Positions 24,014 through 34,439 of a stretch of DNA of 64,000 nt are shown here, piece by piece. The number at the start of each line of letters is the position of its first letter. The stretch's first letter is position 1. Made by a program: the position numbers and the translations under genes. The DNA comes from Ctenosaura bakeri (taxonomy: Eukaryota > Chordata > Lepidosauria > Squamata > Iguanidae), in the NCBI GenBank assembly GCA_948474755.1, contig CAOLHI010000414.1, positions 124,001-188,000 of the forward strand, written 5' to 3'. Under the pieces are notes generated by a model. The model did no database searches and was not told the origin of the DNA. It saw only the letters and a list, made by a program, of their open reading frames with translations.

Positions 24014-24225
24014 TAGACCTACCTTAGCAACCTAAGAAGCTGTCTTACACCATGTTAGATCACTGATCCATCTAGCCCAATATTACCTACATTGACTGGT
24101 AGTAGATCTGCAGAGATTCAAACTGGAATCTTTCCCATCTCTAGCTGGAGATGTGAGGGACTGAATTTGAGACTTTCCATGTACAAAGATGTATTCTACC
24201 ACTGAGCTACAGCTCTTCAATACAG
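24014..24225 (-). mobile_element. tRNA-headed SINE, second family
   Basis: On the plus strand: TAAGAAGCTGTCTTACACCA, then CATTGACTGGTAGTAGATCT, then the complement of a tRNA-like head, TTCTACCACTGAGCTACAGC. A pol III head ending in a GAGCTA-type box differs from the Sauria-type SINEs. Copies also lie at 44464-44630 and 49358-49410. Confidence 0.7.
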
Positions 24226-24884
24226 GTGGAGCAGATCTATGACCACTTTGTGCCCCCAATTACTAGTATGTCACCTGCTGAGCACTATACTGAAAACAGG
24301 CAATGAAAGTAAGGATCATAAGAGAATGCAAGCTAAAATGAGAAGGCTCCCCCAAAAGGAAATTTAAGAAGGATTAAGGATTAAATCACCCAGGGCATAC
24401 AATCACATTCTTCAAGTTTGCCAACCTTACAGAAGAGAACTTTAGCAGTGAATAAGAATCCCTAAAGAGGTTCAACTCCCTTTTCTGTGGCTTGAACAAG
24501 GACAAAGGCTTATCTCATTACATATATTAACTAGTCCATCTCTGTAGGTTTGTCTGCATTACCACCAGACTCTTGTCTGTTTGATGACTGTTGTTGTAAT
24601 AGTTTTCACCACTTCAATTTTTTTAAATTTTTATTTATTTTTTATTTTTTTTTGCATTTCCATTCCCAGAGGTTCTGCTTCACCTCTAGGCTGGACAAAT
24701 ATAACTCATCACCATATATCTGTTAATCTGCTTATCAGTGCAAGGATGCCCTTCTAGCCTCTCAGGGTCTGTAAAAAGACTCCTGTTCCAAACATCACCC
24801 ATTGGTCCCCTTTGCATTTCCATTCCTATGCCCCCACACAGTATGTCTATAATAATATGCCAGCTGAAACTACATTTTGTGCAT

Positions 24885-24968
24885 CTAATAAAATGGGCTG
24901 CACTCCATGAAAGCTCACAACAAACAAAATATGTTAATCTTCAAGGTGCTTGTTGTTTTGGCTTCAGT
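24885..24968. repeat. Dispersed repeat tail
   Basis: AAAATGGGCTGCACTCCATG, AAGCTCACAAC, then ATGTTAATCTTCAAGGTGCT matches a widespread amniote repeat terminus. Related pieces lie near 40733-40795 and 40905-40965. Confidence 0.5.
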
Positions 24969-25084
24969 TAAAATGCAAGTTTCTAAAATGTACTTTAAGC
25001 AAAACTGGGGTGAACAAATGCACAATATAATAGCAGCTGCCAATATCCTAAATTGCCTGCTTACTTATAAATATGATACTGAGA

Positions 25085-25430
25085 AACATCTGCTGGTCCA
25101 ACCCCCCAGCCTGCCTTAAGACCCAGCAGCCACTTTGAGGTCTGTTCTGCTGTCAATCAGGGCACACGGGTGGTGGTGTTTCCAGTCCCCTTCTCCCAGT
25201 GACCAAGGCTGCAACGAGGAATTGCAACAGGAGTGCTCTTTCTGACTGCCACTGTCTCACTTGATACGGCTGCTGACTCTTTAGGTGGGTTGAGGGACAT
25301 TTATGATTATAGCAACAGTGCCATGATTGTGACTATGTAGTTTTACTGAATACAGAGCAGTTACGGATCCATTAACTGTAGGTTATGAATCTATAATGGC
25401 AATACAGAATGCCAGCCATAAACTAGAAAC
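25085..25430. repeat. Unclassified dispersed repeat, copy 1
   Basis: Blocks GGGACATTTATG, CAACAGTGCCATGA, TTACGGATCC and ACAGAATGCCAGCCATAAAC align in order with 57215-57375. Confidence 0.55.
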
Positions 25431-26190
25431 ACAAGAAAACATAGTTCAATGGTGTAAGCAAGTATGCAGGAATGAAGCTCCATAAAATCACTGAAAAAAT
25501 GGCTGTGTATTTACCAGGGTTCTAAACAAGAACAGGTAAAGAATTACAGAATGAGAAAAAGAGGAATCACCCACCATCACAGAAGCAACACCACAGAACA
25601 TCACCAAAATCCAAAAGCAAAGCTAGAACATGCTGCATTGGGAGGTACTGTGAACACAATAGTGGGAAGGCCTTGTATGTCAAAAGAAGTCCTTTGTCTA
25701 CTGAATTCAAACAACGGAGTTGATAATACAGAAAATGACATCTGTTACACAAAATACAAGAATGAAAAGCCCTGATGTGCCAGACTAAAGGTCCGTTGTT
25801 CTGCATTTTGCGTCCAGCAGCAGCTACCCAAATGCTTCTAAGGGAGGCAAAAAGGTATCATTTGTTCCTTAAAATTTAGTTCCAGTGTCTTCTATGTAGT
25901 CCTTAAAATTTATACATATACTGCCACTAAACCTGGAGGCTAAACCTGTGTTTTATGTCTATTAGTCATTGACACATCTATCTTCTATTCATTTGTTTAA
26001 TCTTTGTTTTTTTAAAAAAAGTCTGCTAAATGACCATCTAGGAGAATGAATCCCCTAAATTAATTATATGCAAAAACTCACATGGTGTCTGTACAAAAAC
26101 ATCGTTTATGCTTTAACCTCACCACTAAAGAGTTGAAGAGTGGACCTATACCCATGGCCAGTCCCACTATTAGGTGCAGTAATTTGGCTG
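25431..26190. other. No gene recognised
   Basis: Unique-looking DNA. No feature supported. Confidence 0.45.
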
Positions 26191-26192
26191 CC

Positions 26193-26425
26193 TAAATACC
26201 CTTAAGGCACCAGATCCCACCTGATCTTGGAAGCTAAACAGGGTCAGCCCTGGTTAGTACTTGGATGGGAGACCATCAATTAATACTAGGTGCTATAGGC
26301 TATATTTCAGAAGAAGAATCTTACAAAACCACCTCTAAGTATTCCTTGCCTAAGAAAACCCTATGAAATTCATGGAGTTGCCATAAGTCAAAAGGCAACT
26401 TGAAGGGACATACAAACACACACTG
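26193..26425 (+). mobile_element. 5S rRNA-derived SINE with BovB-type tail
   Basis: The head is 5S rRNA-like: CACCTGATCTTGGAAGCTAA, then ACAGGGTCAGCCCTGGTTAG, then TACTTGGATGGGAGACC, then GGTGCTATAGGC. It covers the internal promoter region of 5S genes. The body has TTGCCTAAGAAAACCC. The tail TTGCCATAAGTCAAAAGGCA then ACTTGAAGGGACATAC is the same tail used by the Sauria-type SINEs here. It is not a functional 5S gene: the first part is missing, the head is mutated and it is fused to a SINE tail. Confidence 0.85.
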
Positions 26426-26429
26426 CTTG

Positions 26430-27260
26430 GCTTCCACACAGTGTCATAAAGAGGAAGCAAAATCTTAGTTATTTACTTTGTTATTACTGTAAGGTCTTTT
26501 TCCTGCCACAGATGGAGAGAGATACTTGTGAGATTTCTTTTCCCTTGTGCTTGCTCTGCATATTATGCACCTTGGCTTTTTTCAGGAAGAGAATCTGCCA
26601 TTTTCTCCACTGCAGGTACACAGTCTCTGAGTGTACCTTTGAGCACTGGTGAGACAGTAAATAAAAGTAATTTCACACATTAAATTAAAGCAAATTGAGG
26701 GTGTAATTGAGGATACATTAATATAAAGCTGTAGTCCAAGTCCTGTTCTTGTGCCCATGCCTGCATAATACAAAGATCTGTGAACATCATAGTGTCACAT
26801 TCATATATCATATTGTTACATCTATTGATAAAACCTTCTATGGATGTATCTTGAACATGTAATGGGCTGGCATCCTGTTGGTTAATCCCAACAAGACTAG
26901 GTCCATTCAATCCATTGTTGAATGGCAAGTCAACACACAGGTTAATCTCATTGATTCAGTGGATCTAGTTTAGTCAAGAGTAGGCATGATTTAGGCTAAC
27001 GTGTGAAACAGCCCCGGTACTTTCAACAGCTGGTCTAGAAAGATGATTCTGTACCATTAGTAGCTGCTGATCTGACATCCACCCTTAGCAGGCCTCTCAT
27101 GGCAAATGCTTTACCTGCTCAGCTTTCCCATGCCACACTGTTTTGAAAGCAATCAGCGTGAAGTTTAGGAGTCATGAGAATCCATAGGAAGACAGTGGTG
27201 GGGTCAGTACATATTTGTGCACAGTACAGATATAAATCTTGGGCTATTTTTTCCTCACAT
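26430..27260. other. No gene recognised
   Basis: Unique-looking, with a relic of the small palindromic family at about 26893-26985 (ATTGATTCAGTGGATCTAG). Confidence 0.45.
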
Positions 27261-27261
27261 G

Positions 27262-27435
27262 CAAGGATGAATAATTACAGTATGTTTTTCTCCACTGCAT
27301 GAGAAAACAGTTCTTAGAATCTTAGAGCTGGAAGGGGCTGCAAGGGCCATCTAACCCCCTCGCCAAGTTTCATGCATGAGAAACAGTGTTTTCTGTGCAG
27401 AGAACCCATTTTCTGCACAAAAAAACAGGACTTTT

Positions 27436-27479
<44 letters not shown>

Positions 27480-27680
27480 CCTATGTGCTTTTCTCCACAC
27501 AATAATTCCTCCACAACATTTTGGGACATCAAATACCAGGAAAAAAACTACATAAAACTCCCATTAGTCTATTATTTTTCCCAACAGACTCTCCCAACTA
27601 TTGGGAGAGCCATTTTTCATCCTAGGAAAGAATAATTCAAGTATTTTTTTTCCATGCTACATGGAGGAAAACACATGGGA
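27262..27680. repeat. Unclassified dispersed repeat containing a CR1 tail and (CA)n
   Basis: GAATAATTACAGTATGTTTTT at the left, with ATTTTCTGCACAAAAA and ATAATTCCTCC blocks, resembles 53022-53270. A CR1 3' end (about 27306-27375, minus strand; AATCTTAGAGCTGGAAGGGG) lies inside it, and (CA)17 lies at 27442-27475. Confidence 0.5.
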
Positions 27681-29063
27681 ATACACCTCAAAGCAGCAAG
27701 CTTCAACTACTTCTATACTCATTTAGAGAAGACTATGCTGGCATAAACAATATAAGATTTCTATGCGTACTAGTATTACTATTTTTTAAAACAGTGTTCT
27801 TGAACAAGGATAACTTTAACTACTATTGTTATTATTATACCCAAGAATCAGTAGCTCATTTTTGAAAGGAAAAAAAAAGTCTTTCCATTACATGAACATG
27901 AATTCCGAATGGCAGACCTGCTCCTCTTTGAAATCCAGTTTTACTGACCATTCATTTTTCTAGAGGAGAAGTCTAATGGATCATGATGATAGATATCTTG
28001 CAACCTTCACTCCCTTGTTTCTCTCTCTCTCCTCCTCCTCAGTATATTGGAGAATGCTCCATCATTTCTCTCCTCTGCTTTCATTTCCTCCTGTATCCAT
28101 TGTGTAGCTTTCTCATTCTGTTTCATAACCTGACACAAACAAAGGTTGTTTTCTTCTATTTGGCATTTTTAATGAAGGTGGGGGCAGGCACAGCCATCAC
28201 TGCAATTTCAGAGAGATCCACTTGTGTTTATCCCATTCACTCCACCATCTCTCTCACTCTCAGTTTTTATTAATCCTTGGCTCATCAGTTGTAAATCCCT
28301 CATGCCCTCTGTTCTCTTCTCTATGTAGGCAGCTGGAACTTTAAAAAAAAACAACCAACAACTCTAAGGCGATCTACAGCTCCTCTTCTGGCATTGGCCA
28401 AGCTAAGAGACTCAGGATAGCCTTCAAAACTGTGTCCCTTACCTTGTGGACATCTGCCGTGTAAGGAAGTGGGCTAGCAACTGGAATCAAAGGGGCATCT
28501 CTATCCCTGGTATACATGAACTGGGTGGGTGGGTGGGGAGAGAGCCTGTGTAAGCCATATGGAAAGAAAGTGCATAGGCAGATCTCTTAAGTGAATTCCT
28601 GTCTCCGTGGATCATCATTTCCCAGAGGTGGGAAGCACCAATGAAATGCTCCTCCCTGCCCTTTCTGCTGACAGTGTATTATTAGCAGCTGCTCTCACAA
28701 ACATCCAAGGCAGTGTTTATGAAACCATCAAAACTGATCTCTCCCTCCCCTTGTGTCATAGCAATAATAACAATAATAAAAGAAATAAACCAGCTGAAAG
28801 AGAGCTAGTGGGACTGAACTGTGAATTGGGTAGATCCTGCTTTCGGATCAGAACCAAACCCTGTGCTAAGGATCTACTTGGCTGCCCTAGCCAAGGCCCA
28901 CTGTTTTGAGCCTCAGCAAGGTGGGTCTAATGAAAATGCCCTGCCTCACAAAGTGGTTGTAAGAGGTTGGATGCCATAAAGATAGTGAATGCGTGAAATG
29001 GCTTGAACAGTCAGGAAAATGTTGCATACATAAGTCCTGTGTGTTACTACTGTGGAGGAGAAG
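27681..29063. other. No gene recognised
   Basis: Unique-looking DNA. The 96- and 100-codon frames at 27983-28273 and 28607-28909 have no recognisable domain. A (GGA)n stretch begins at 29066 and ends near 29091. Confidence 0.4.
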
Positions 29064-29190
29064 ATAGAGGAGGAGGAGGAGGAGGAGGAGGTGGTGGTGA
29101 GGGGAGGTACAGATGGAAAGAAAAAAAAATCTATTGTTCCTCTTCTTGTGGGTGCTGGATTTGTATATTGACTGCCATATGGTGAAGGAG

Positions 29191-29612
29191 AGCCACCACC
29201 ATGGTGTAGTGGTTTGAGCGTTGCACTATCCTTTTGGAGACCAGGGTTCAAATCCCAGCTGATCTACGGAAACTCAGTGGGTGACCTTGGGGGAGTCACA
29301 CTTTCTCAGCTTCAGAGGAACGCAAAGGCAACCCCCCCTCTGAACAAATCTTGCCAAGAAAACCCCAGGACAGGTTCCCCTTAGGGGCCATTTCCGCACT
29401 CGCCTGTTATAGCGCGATGATTCCACTTTCCACATCCTCTGGAATCCTGGGGTTTGCAGTTTCGGGAGGGGCCGGCCGGCCCCTCCCGAAACTGCAAACC
29501 CCAGGATTCCAGAGGATGTGGAAAGTGGAATCATCGCGCTATAACAGGCGAGTGCGGAAATGGCCAGGGTCTCCATAAGTCCGAAAAGACTTGAACGCAC
29601 ACAGCAATGATA
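29191..29612 (+). mobile_element. Sauria-type SINE split by a palindromic MITE
   Basis: Plus-strand SINE in two parts, 29191-29385 and 29566-29612. The head CCATGGTGTAGTGGTTTGAG carries a tRNA-like A box. The B-box region is ACCAGGGTTCAAATCCC. The body has GGTGACCTTGGG and TTGCCAAGAAAACCCC, and the tail is CCATAAGTCCGAAAAGACTT. The sequence on one side of the insert joins the other side across the duplicated AGG to give the expected uninterrupted SINE body, so the SINE is older than the MITE. Confidence 0.88.
29386..29565. mobile_element. Perfect 180-bp palindromic MITE, GGCC-ended family
   Basis: Bases 29386-29475 are the exact reverse complement of 29476-29565: 90-base arms with no mismatch and no spacer, centred on CCGG/CCGG. 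The ends are GGCCATTTCCGCACTCG and complement. AGG is duplicated at 29383-29385 and 29566-29568. The arms hold family words such as CTGTTATAGCGC and GGAATCCTGGGGTTTGCAG. CpG sites (GCGCGATGATTCC) remain that are TpG in the older copies, as expected of a young copy. Confidence 0.95.
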
Positions 29613-29849
29613 TTGCAAAACCCTCCTCTCAAGAGCAGACCAAACCTTTCCCCGTACCTGCACCGAAAAGGCAACGGAGGGGTGTCCCCCAGCCTTTGTC
29701 CCAGGGAAACTCCCTCCCTCCTCCAACGAAACTACTTCTCCAGGACCCTCCTTGCCACACACCTCCCCGATCCCAAGGGAGGGGTGGAGGAGAGAAGGCG
29801 CTGAAGTTGCTTCCTCCCGACTCGCCCTCCCGGGCCGATCCTCTTATTC

Positions 29850-30780
29850 CAAAACAAGGAGGGCCGGGGGAGGGGGCGGGGGAGGCCGAGCCAATGCGCC
29901 CCCTCCCCTCCAAACAGGCACGGGCTCCCTGTCCCACCCAGGGAAGCCTTGGCGCCGCTGGTTCTAGAAACTGAGGCGACCGCCGAAGGGACGCAAGAGC
30001 GGGAGCGGGCGGCATCCCCTCCCATCCCGCCTCCCCTCTTCCTCCCCAAACATCCTGACACCGCTTGGCGGGGGGGGGCGGGGGAGAGGGAGCGACGGCT
30101 GCCAGGAAGGATGAAGACAACCAGAACAGACCCGCTGCTTACCCCGCGGAAGGAGCGGAGACTGGAGGAGAGGCAGAGGCGGCGGCGGCGGCGGCGTTGC
30201 GGAGGCTCCCCCGGTGCCCAGGCAGGGGATGCTGCCGGCGGGCGGGTGGCACCTGCCGGTCTCTGCCGCTTCTTTCCTTCCTTCCTGGGAGGGAGGGGGC
30301 GCGGAGGGGAGGGCGGCCGAGGCGCAGAGAGAGTGTCGCTCCCCCTCCTCCCCGCCTGTCACTCAAGCTGCGGGTGGGAGGGTCCCTCCTCCGACGGAGG
30401 GCGGGGGCCCCGGCCGACTCCCTCCCGAGTTCTTTCCGCGGCGGTGACGGCAGCCCGAGGGGGGGGCGGGGAGGGGCCTCGGCGGGGCGGGCTCCTTCCG
30501 CCCCCGCAGCCCCCGCTTTGCCTCTGGGGCCGCCGGGACCCCCTCGGAGGGAAGGCGGGGGAGACGCCGGGCGCCGCCGCCGCCGCAACGCCTCGGGGCT
30601 TCACGGCTCTCCTTCGCTTCCCGCCCCTGCCCGGCGCCACGTGACCCGCTCGCGCTGCAGCCGCCGCAGGCACCGCGACGCCCCGCGCCAGGAGAAGCCC
30701 CCCTGGGCTGCCCAGCCCGACTGAAGGGGGCCGGTGAGGAGATCACCCCCCCCGCAAACTCCGAAGGCCGCCTCCTGAGC
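29850..30780. promoter_or_regulatory. CpG island, candidate gene promoter and first exon
   Basis: A sharp rise to very GC- and CpG-rich sequence without transposon ends. It contains CCAAT in GAGCCAATGCGCC (29889-29901), several GGGGCGGGG and GGGCGGG Sp1-type boxes, a (GGC)n run at 30178-30195, and an E-box CACGTGAC near 30639-30646. On the minus strand a possible splice donor GCGGGGTAAGC lies at about 30138-30148, at the end of a GC-rich leader with CCG repeats. On the plus strand a weaker donor CCGGTGAGG lies near 30731. A non-coding first exon on either strand, or a divergent promoter, fits. The overlapping open frames here (up to 231 codons) are expected from the composition. I cannot identify the gene. 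Confidence 0.7.
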
Positions 30781-31055
30781 CCCGCCGCCTGGGGTGTTTG
30801 GGTCATCCGTACCCTGGGCCACAAGGAGGAGGGGACAGTGGGCTGCCTTCGCCCCCCTGGCGAGGAGGTTCGGTTCCTTTGGAACAGCCGCCTCCACTCT
30901 TCTGCCCCATGGCGCTCTGGCAAAAGGGCCAGAGGTGGGAGAATAGTGTTTTCCCAGGCCTTCTTCCCACGGGCTGCTTCTGGTAGAGCGGCTGGCTGTG
31001 GGTTTGCCATGATGTCTCTTTGGGGGAGATGAGGATGTTGAAATTACTACACGGT

Positions 31056-31775
31056 GGCCATTTCTGCACTAGAATATTGTAGTGCTATTATTCCACTTTC
31101 GACATCCTGTGCAATCCTAGAGTTTGCCGTTTATGGAGGGGCCTGCAAACCGCAAGCCCCAGGATTCCATAAGATGTTGACAGTGGAATAATCTACTACA
31201 CCTGTCAAACACAAGGCCTGTGGGCAGAATGCGGCCCACCAGGCCATTCCATATAGCCCTCGCACCTCTCTTGCAGCTGCAGCACTGCCGCCGCCTGGCA
31301 AGCCCAATTCTCCCATTGCGGGTTCCCAGCTGCCAGTATTCTGAAGAGGGGCCCAGCAGCCAGCACTCACAAGCTACTCCTACGTCTGACTGCTCCTCTG
31401 TCCAAGTCTCGCTGCCAGAGCGTCGCAATGGGTTACCATGCCAATGACCCATGCAGTTTGCAAGAATGGGACAGTGGAGCAGTCAGAAGTAGAAGTAGAT
31501 TGAGAGTGTGGGCTGCTGGGCCCCTCTTCAGAATACTGGCAGCCGGAGGCCCACAGTTTGGGGATTGGGCTCACCAGATACAGAGAGAGGTAGGGGGGCG
31601 AAAGAGCCACAGGGGAGTGGGGAGGAAAAAGAGGCACAGAGTGGGTCAGGGAAGCAGAAAGAGAGACAATTACAGATAGAATCAGCCCTTTGAGGACAAC
31701 CATAATGCTGGTGCAGCCCAAGATAAAATTGAGTTTGACACCACTGATCGACTATATAAAAGTCAAAGTTTGTGA
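31056..31775. mobile_element. GGCC-ended MITE interrupted by a hAT-like element
   Basis: The left end GGCCATTTCTGCACTAG and arms run to about 31198. The remaining arm resumes at 31747 (ATCGACTATATAAAAG, corresponding to the family words AATAGCACTATAACAG) and fades by about 31775. The hAT-like insert at 31199-31746 explains the gap. The right terminus of this copy is worn away. Confidence 0.65.
31199..31746. mobile_element. hAT-like non-autonomous element, 548 bp, with long inverted repeat
   Basis: The ends CACCTGTCAAAC and GTTTGACACCACTG resemble the CAGNGGTGTCAAAC terminal repeat of hAT elements. The 8-bp flanks ATCTACTA (31191-31198) and ATCGACTA (31747-31754) match at 7 of 8, the length hAT transposases duplicate. 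About 31326-31395 and 31474-31545 are imperfect inverted copies of about 70 bp (CCAGTATTCTGAAGAGGGGC and complement). No transposase frame. Confidence 0.75.
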
Positions 31776-31835
31776 GTGAGCTTGTCTGTGTCAGGCAGGT
31801 GCAGACCTCATGTGATTGGCTGGCTGTGAAGATTC

Positions 31836-32222
31836 TATGGAATCCTGGGGTTGGCAGTTCAAGGAGGGGCCTTCAGAATTCTCAGCCAGAGAGGTCAGGC
31901 TGGTTGCTATGGAGATGAGGCCAAGCAGCATGAAGGAGGCCAGTGTATTCCCTCAGGAACCCAACCTCTGTATGTTAACAACTCTGAATACAGATTGGAT
32001 TGGGGAATATGGGGAGTAGTTACACATACTGGACAGAACAGATTGGGAAAGTAGAGACACAGGATCTCAAATCTGTGTGTTTCAACTGCATCTGATTCCT
32101 ATGGTAAGGTAAGGTAATTCCTGAGGTATTTCTAACAAGTGTTACCAATGAGAAAATAAAATTCCAGGCAACGCCAGGTAAATATGCTAGTAGCACTATA
32201 ACAGTCTAGTGCAGAAATGTCC
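31836..32222. mobile_element. Second GGCC-ended MITE, incomplete
   Basis: 31836-31895 carries one arm (GGAATCCTGGGGTTGGCAG, then TTCTCAGCCAGAGAG). 32188-32222 carries a right end (TAGCACTATAACAGTCTAG, then GCAGAAATGTCC). About 290 bp of unrelated sequence separates them, and no left terminus is visible. Confidence 0.5.
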
Positions 32223-32292
32223 AGAATGTTTTCCCCCTTTTCCCATCTCTCTCAGCTGCCAGAAGTTCCAGAGACAAGGCCTCGAGATGAAG

Positions 32293-32763
32293 CACACTTG
32301 GCCCTCCACATTGATTAGGGTTAGGGGCTCAGGACCCCTTCCACTGGAAAAACTGCAGATATCAAGATGGGTTTGTGTGTCTGTGGGAGGAGGGCTGAGG
32401 CACCGTGGGGAGGCATCCAAGGTCCAAAGGAAGTCAAGGAAAGAAGAAAGAAAGGGGGTGGGTTGCATGGTGGCCCTATACTTCCTCTCTTGTGCCCATC
32501 TCTTTTGTCGGGTGTGTGGCAGGTATTGGGAGAGGGTTTGTGGTGCTGAGAAATCAGGCTGTGATCTGTCCTAAGCTGGCCAGGCAGCAGCTAGTGGAGG
32601 AGGAGGAGGAGGATCAGAGGTGGGTTTTTAAAGGGCTATGCGGCCTTACCAGAGGTACAAAGAGGGGAAAAAGCACTTATGGGGGAGGGGGCAGGGGTTG
32701 GAGAAATGTGCAAATAATCAAATCTGTGAAACTGAAACCCGCAAATGTGGAGAGCCAACTGTA
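32293..32763. mobile_element. pogo/Tigger-like non-autonomous element, about 470 bp
   Basis: The left end CACTTGGCCCTCCACATTGA and right end (complement) ACAGTTGGCTCTCCACATTT are inverted copies. A TA follows the right end, as expected of the mariner/pogo group. Internal G-rich DNA with frames up to 121 codons has no transposase motif. Confidence 0.6.
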
Positions 32764-32764
32764 A

Positions 32765-33670
32765 ACGGTGTGACCATTGGGACCAGTATTTCTTACTTAG
32801 GGAAGAAGTAAAGACGTCTTGGGTACGTTCCTAGGACTTGTTACCTGATCTTTCCTCACTGGCAGTGCAGGGGTTAAACCTGGAATATCTTCCTTGCAGA
32901 GTGTGTTCTACTTGTGATTCTTCCCTCCTTAAATAAAGTGTTTAGAATCCCTAACAATTAAACAGCGTTTAATTTCCAACAGCACTTGATTTTCTTTCAA
33001 TGAGATGAGAGTTCCAGAACTTAACACTGGCATCTCTGAAAGATGTTCTCTGTTTATGAGTATATATGAGCATAACGCAGTGGAAGCCAACGGGCACTCC
33101 TCCAACAGCTAGGAGCGCCAGCAAGAGACCAAAGCATGCAGCCTTTTCCCCCTCTTTCCCTCCACCATGGCAGCTCCAATTCCAGTTAACTCCAGCTAGA
33201 ACTCTCATCTCTCTGTCTCCCTCTTCTAAAGTAAATCCCTGGATTATCCAAAATTTGGGAATCAGTCTCCAATATAACATGGAGCAAACCTTGGCTTCCC
33301 ATATAGTTCAGAAGGAAGACACATTTTCATAGCAAACTTTATGGCTTCTGGGGAAGAGGTTGATGAAAAAGGTAGGCCTGCCTTCAGGTATCACCATGTC
33401 AAATAGTTGGCCATTGCCAGAGCTTAAACACAAGACATGTTCTGCCCAGCATATAGGCAAAGATTGCCTAGAGGGATGAATTCTTGGCACTTTTCATTAA
33501 CATTCCTGTCTAATTTGCCTCCTTCTAAACCTAAAAACTCTAGTTGCTTCCCCCAGTATGAATTGAGACTACGGGATGTGCAGCCATGTAAAAGATGTCA
33601 TGTGATGTAGAAGATGGAGTAAGCTCATTTGCTGCTGTGGTGACTAGGACAGGAACCAGTGAATTCCAAT
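32765..33670. other. No gene recognised
   Basis: Unique-looking DNA. The 103-codon minus-strand frame at 32969-33280 has no domain. Confidence 0.45.
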
Positions 33671-33675
33671 TACCT

Positions 33676-33764
33676 GTAAGAGGATCTGTCTAAACATTGG
33701 ACCCTCCACTCTTTAAAACCTTCAAATAGAGGCTGGATGGCCATCTCTCAGGAGTGTTTTAACA
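33676..33764 (+). mobile_element. CR1-like coding-tail fragment
   Basis: CCTTCAAATAGAGGCTGGAT, then GGCCATCTCTCAGGAGTG matches the end of CR1 ORF2 before its 3' untranslated region. It stops where the MITE at 33765 begins. Confidence 0.65.
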
Positions 33765-33905
33765 TCCTTTCGCACTACACAGTTATAGTGCTATGATTAC
33801 ACTTTAACTATTATGGTTCCATCCTGTTGAATCCTGGGATTTGCAGGTTAGGGACAGGTATTTAGAGATCTCAGCCAAAGAACTTTTGTTTCAGGAATAG
33901 TGAAA
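33765..33905. mobile_element. GGCC-ended MITE, left half
   Basis: TCCTTTCGCACTACACAG, then TTATAGTGCTATGATT and GAATCCTGGGATTTGCAG match one arm. The right arm and end are missing. Confidence 0.65.
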
Positions 33906-34214
33906 TTGTCCATAAAAGATACTACCCTTTTTCTAACTGCACTGTGGTCCTGCCACCCCCTCCCATCTTTATCATCTTCTTCTCATCACTGCCTTCTTGT
34001 TGATGCCGTAGCTTTCCTTTTCTCTATGTTCGTTGAACATGCCATACAATAAACAGGACTTGGTCTTTGATCTCTGATTTGCCTGCAGCTGTTGATCCCT
34101 GATCCTGTATGCTTTCTCTAAATACCATTCTCTTGCTGTTTATTAGACTCATTCTTAATCCAGTTCCATTAATCAGTGCACAGCAGTATTCCTATTATGT
34201 TTATGGGTAGGTTG

Positions 34215-34435
34215 TTTGAAAACTAGTAATTTGAGTATTGGGCTAAGATACCAGGAGAACAGAACTTGAATCACTGCTCTGCCATGGAAACACACTGAGT
34301 GACTTTGGGTAAATCACACACTCTCAGCCTCAGAGGCAGGCAATGGCAAACCTCTTTTGAATCAATCTTGCACTGTGATAGAGCTGCCATAAAGTAAGGT
34401 CAGCTTGAGAGAACCTAACAACAAATCATATTACT
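34215..34435 (+). mobile_element. Sauria-type SINE
   Basis: GAGTATTGGGCTAAGATACC (decayed head), CTCTGCCATGGAAACACACT, ACTTTGGGTAAATCACACAC, CAATGGCAAACCTC, then GCCATAAAGTAAGGTCAGC and CTAACAACAA. Old copy. Confidence 0.75.
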
Positions 34436-34439
34436 CTTT

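Noticed and set aside
24165..24225. tRNA gene on the minus strand
   Set aside because: The tRNA-like A/B boxes belong to a SINE head; there is no full cloverleaf and a SINE body is attached. The same applies to 29195-29260.
26193..26320. Functional 5S rRNA gene
   Set aside because: The first part is missing, there are several substitutions and it is fused to a SINE body and tail.
29386..29565. Assembly artefact from inverted duplication
   Set aside because: The sequence follows the family consensus, has family-type ends and a 3-bp duplication, and its removal restores the SINE. Read-level checking is still worthwhile.
29949..30724. 231-, 219- and 215-codon frames as real proteins
   Set aside because: Six-frame openness is expected in a CpG island. 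Translations are low-complexity Gly/Arg/Pro-rich, with no recognised N-terminus, signal or domain.
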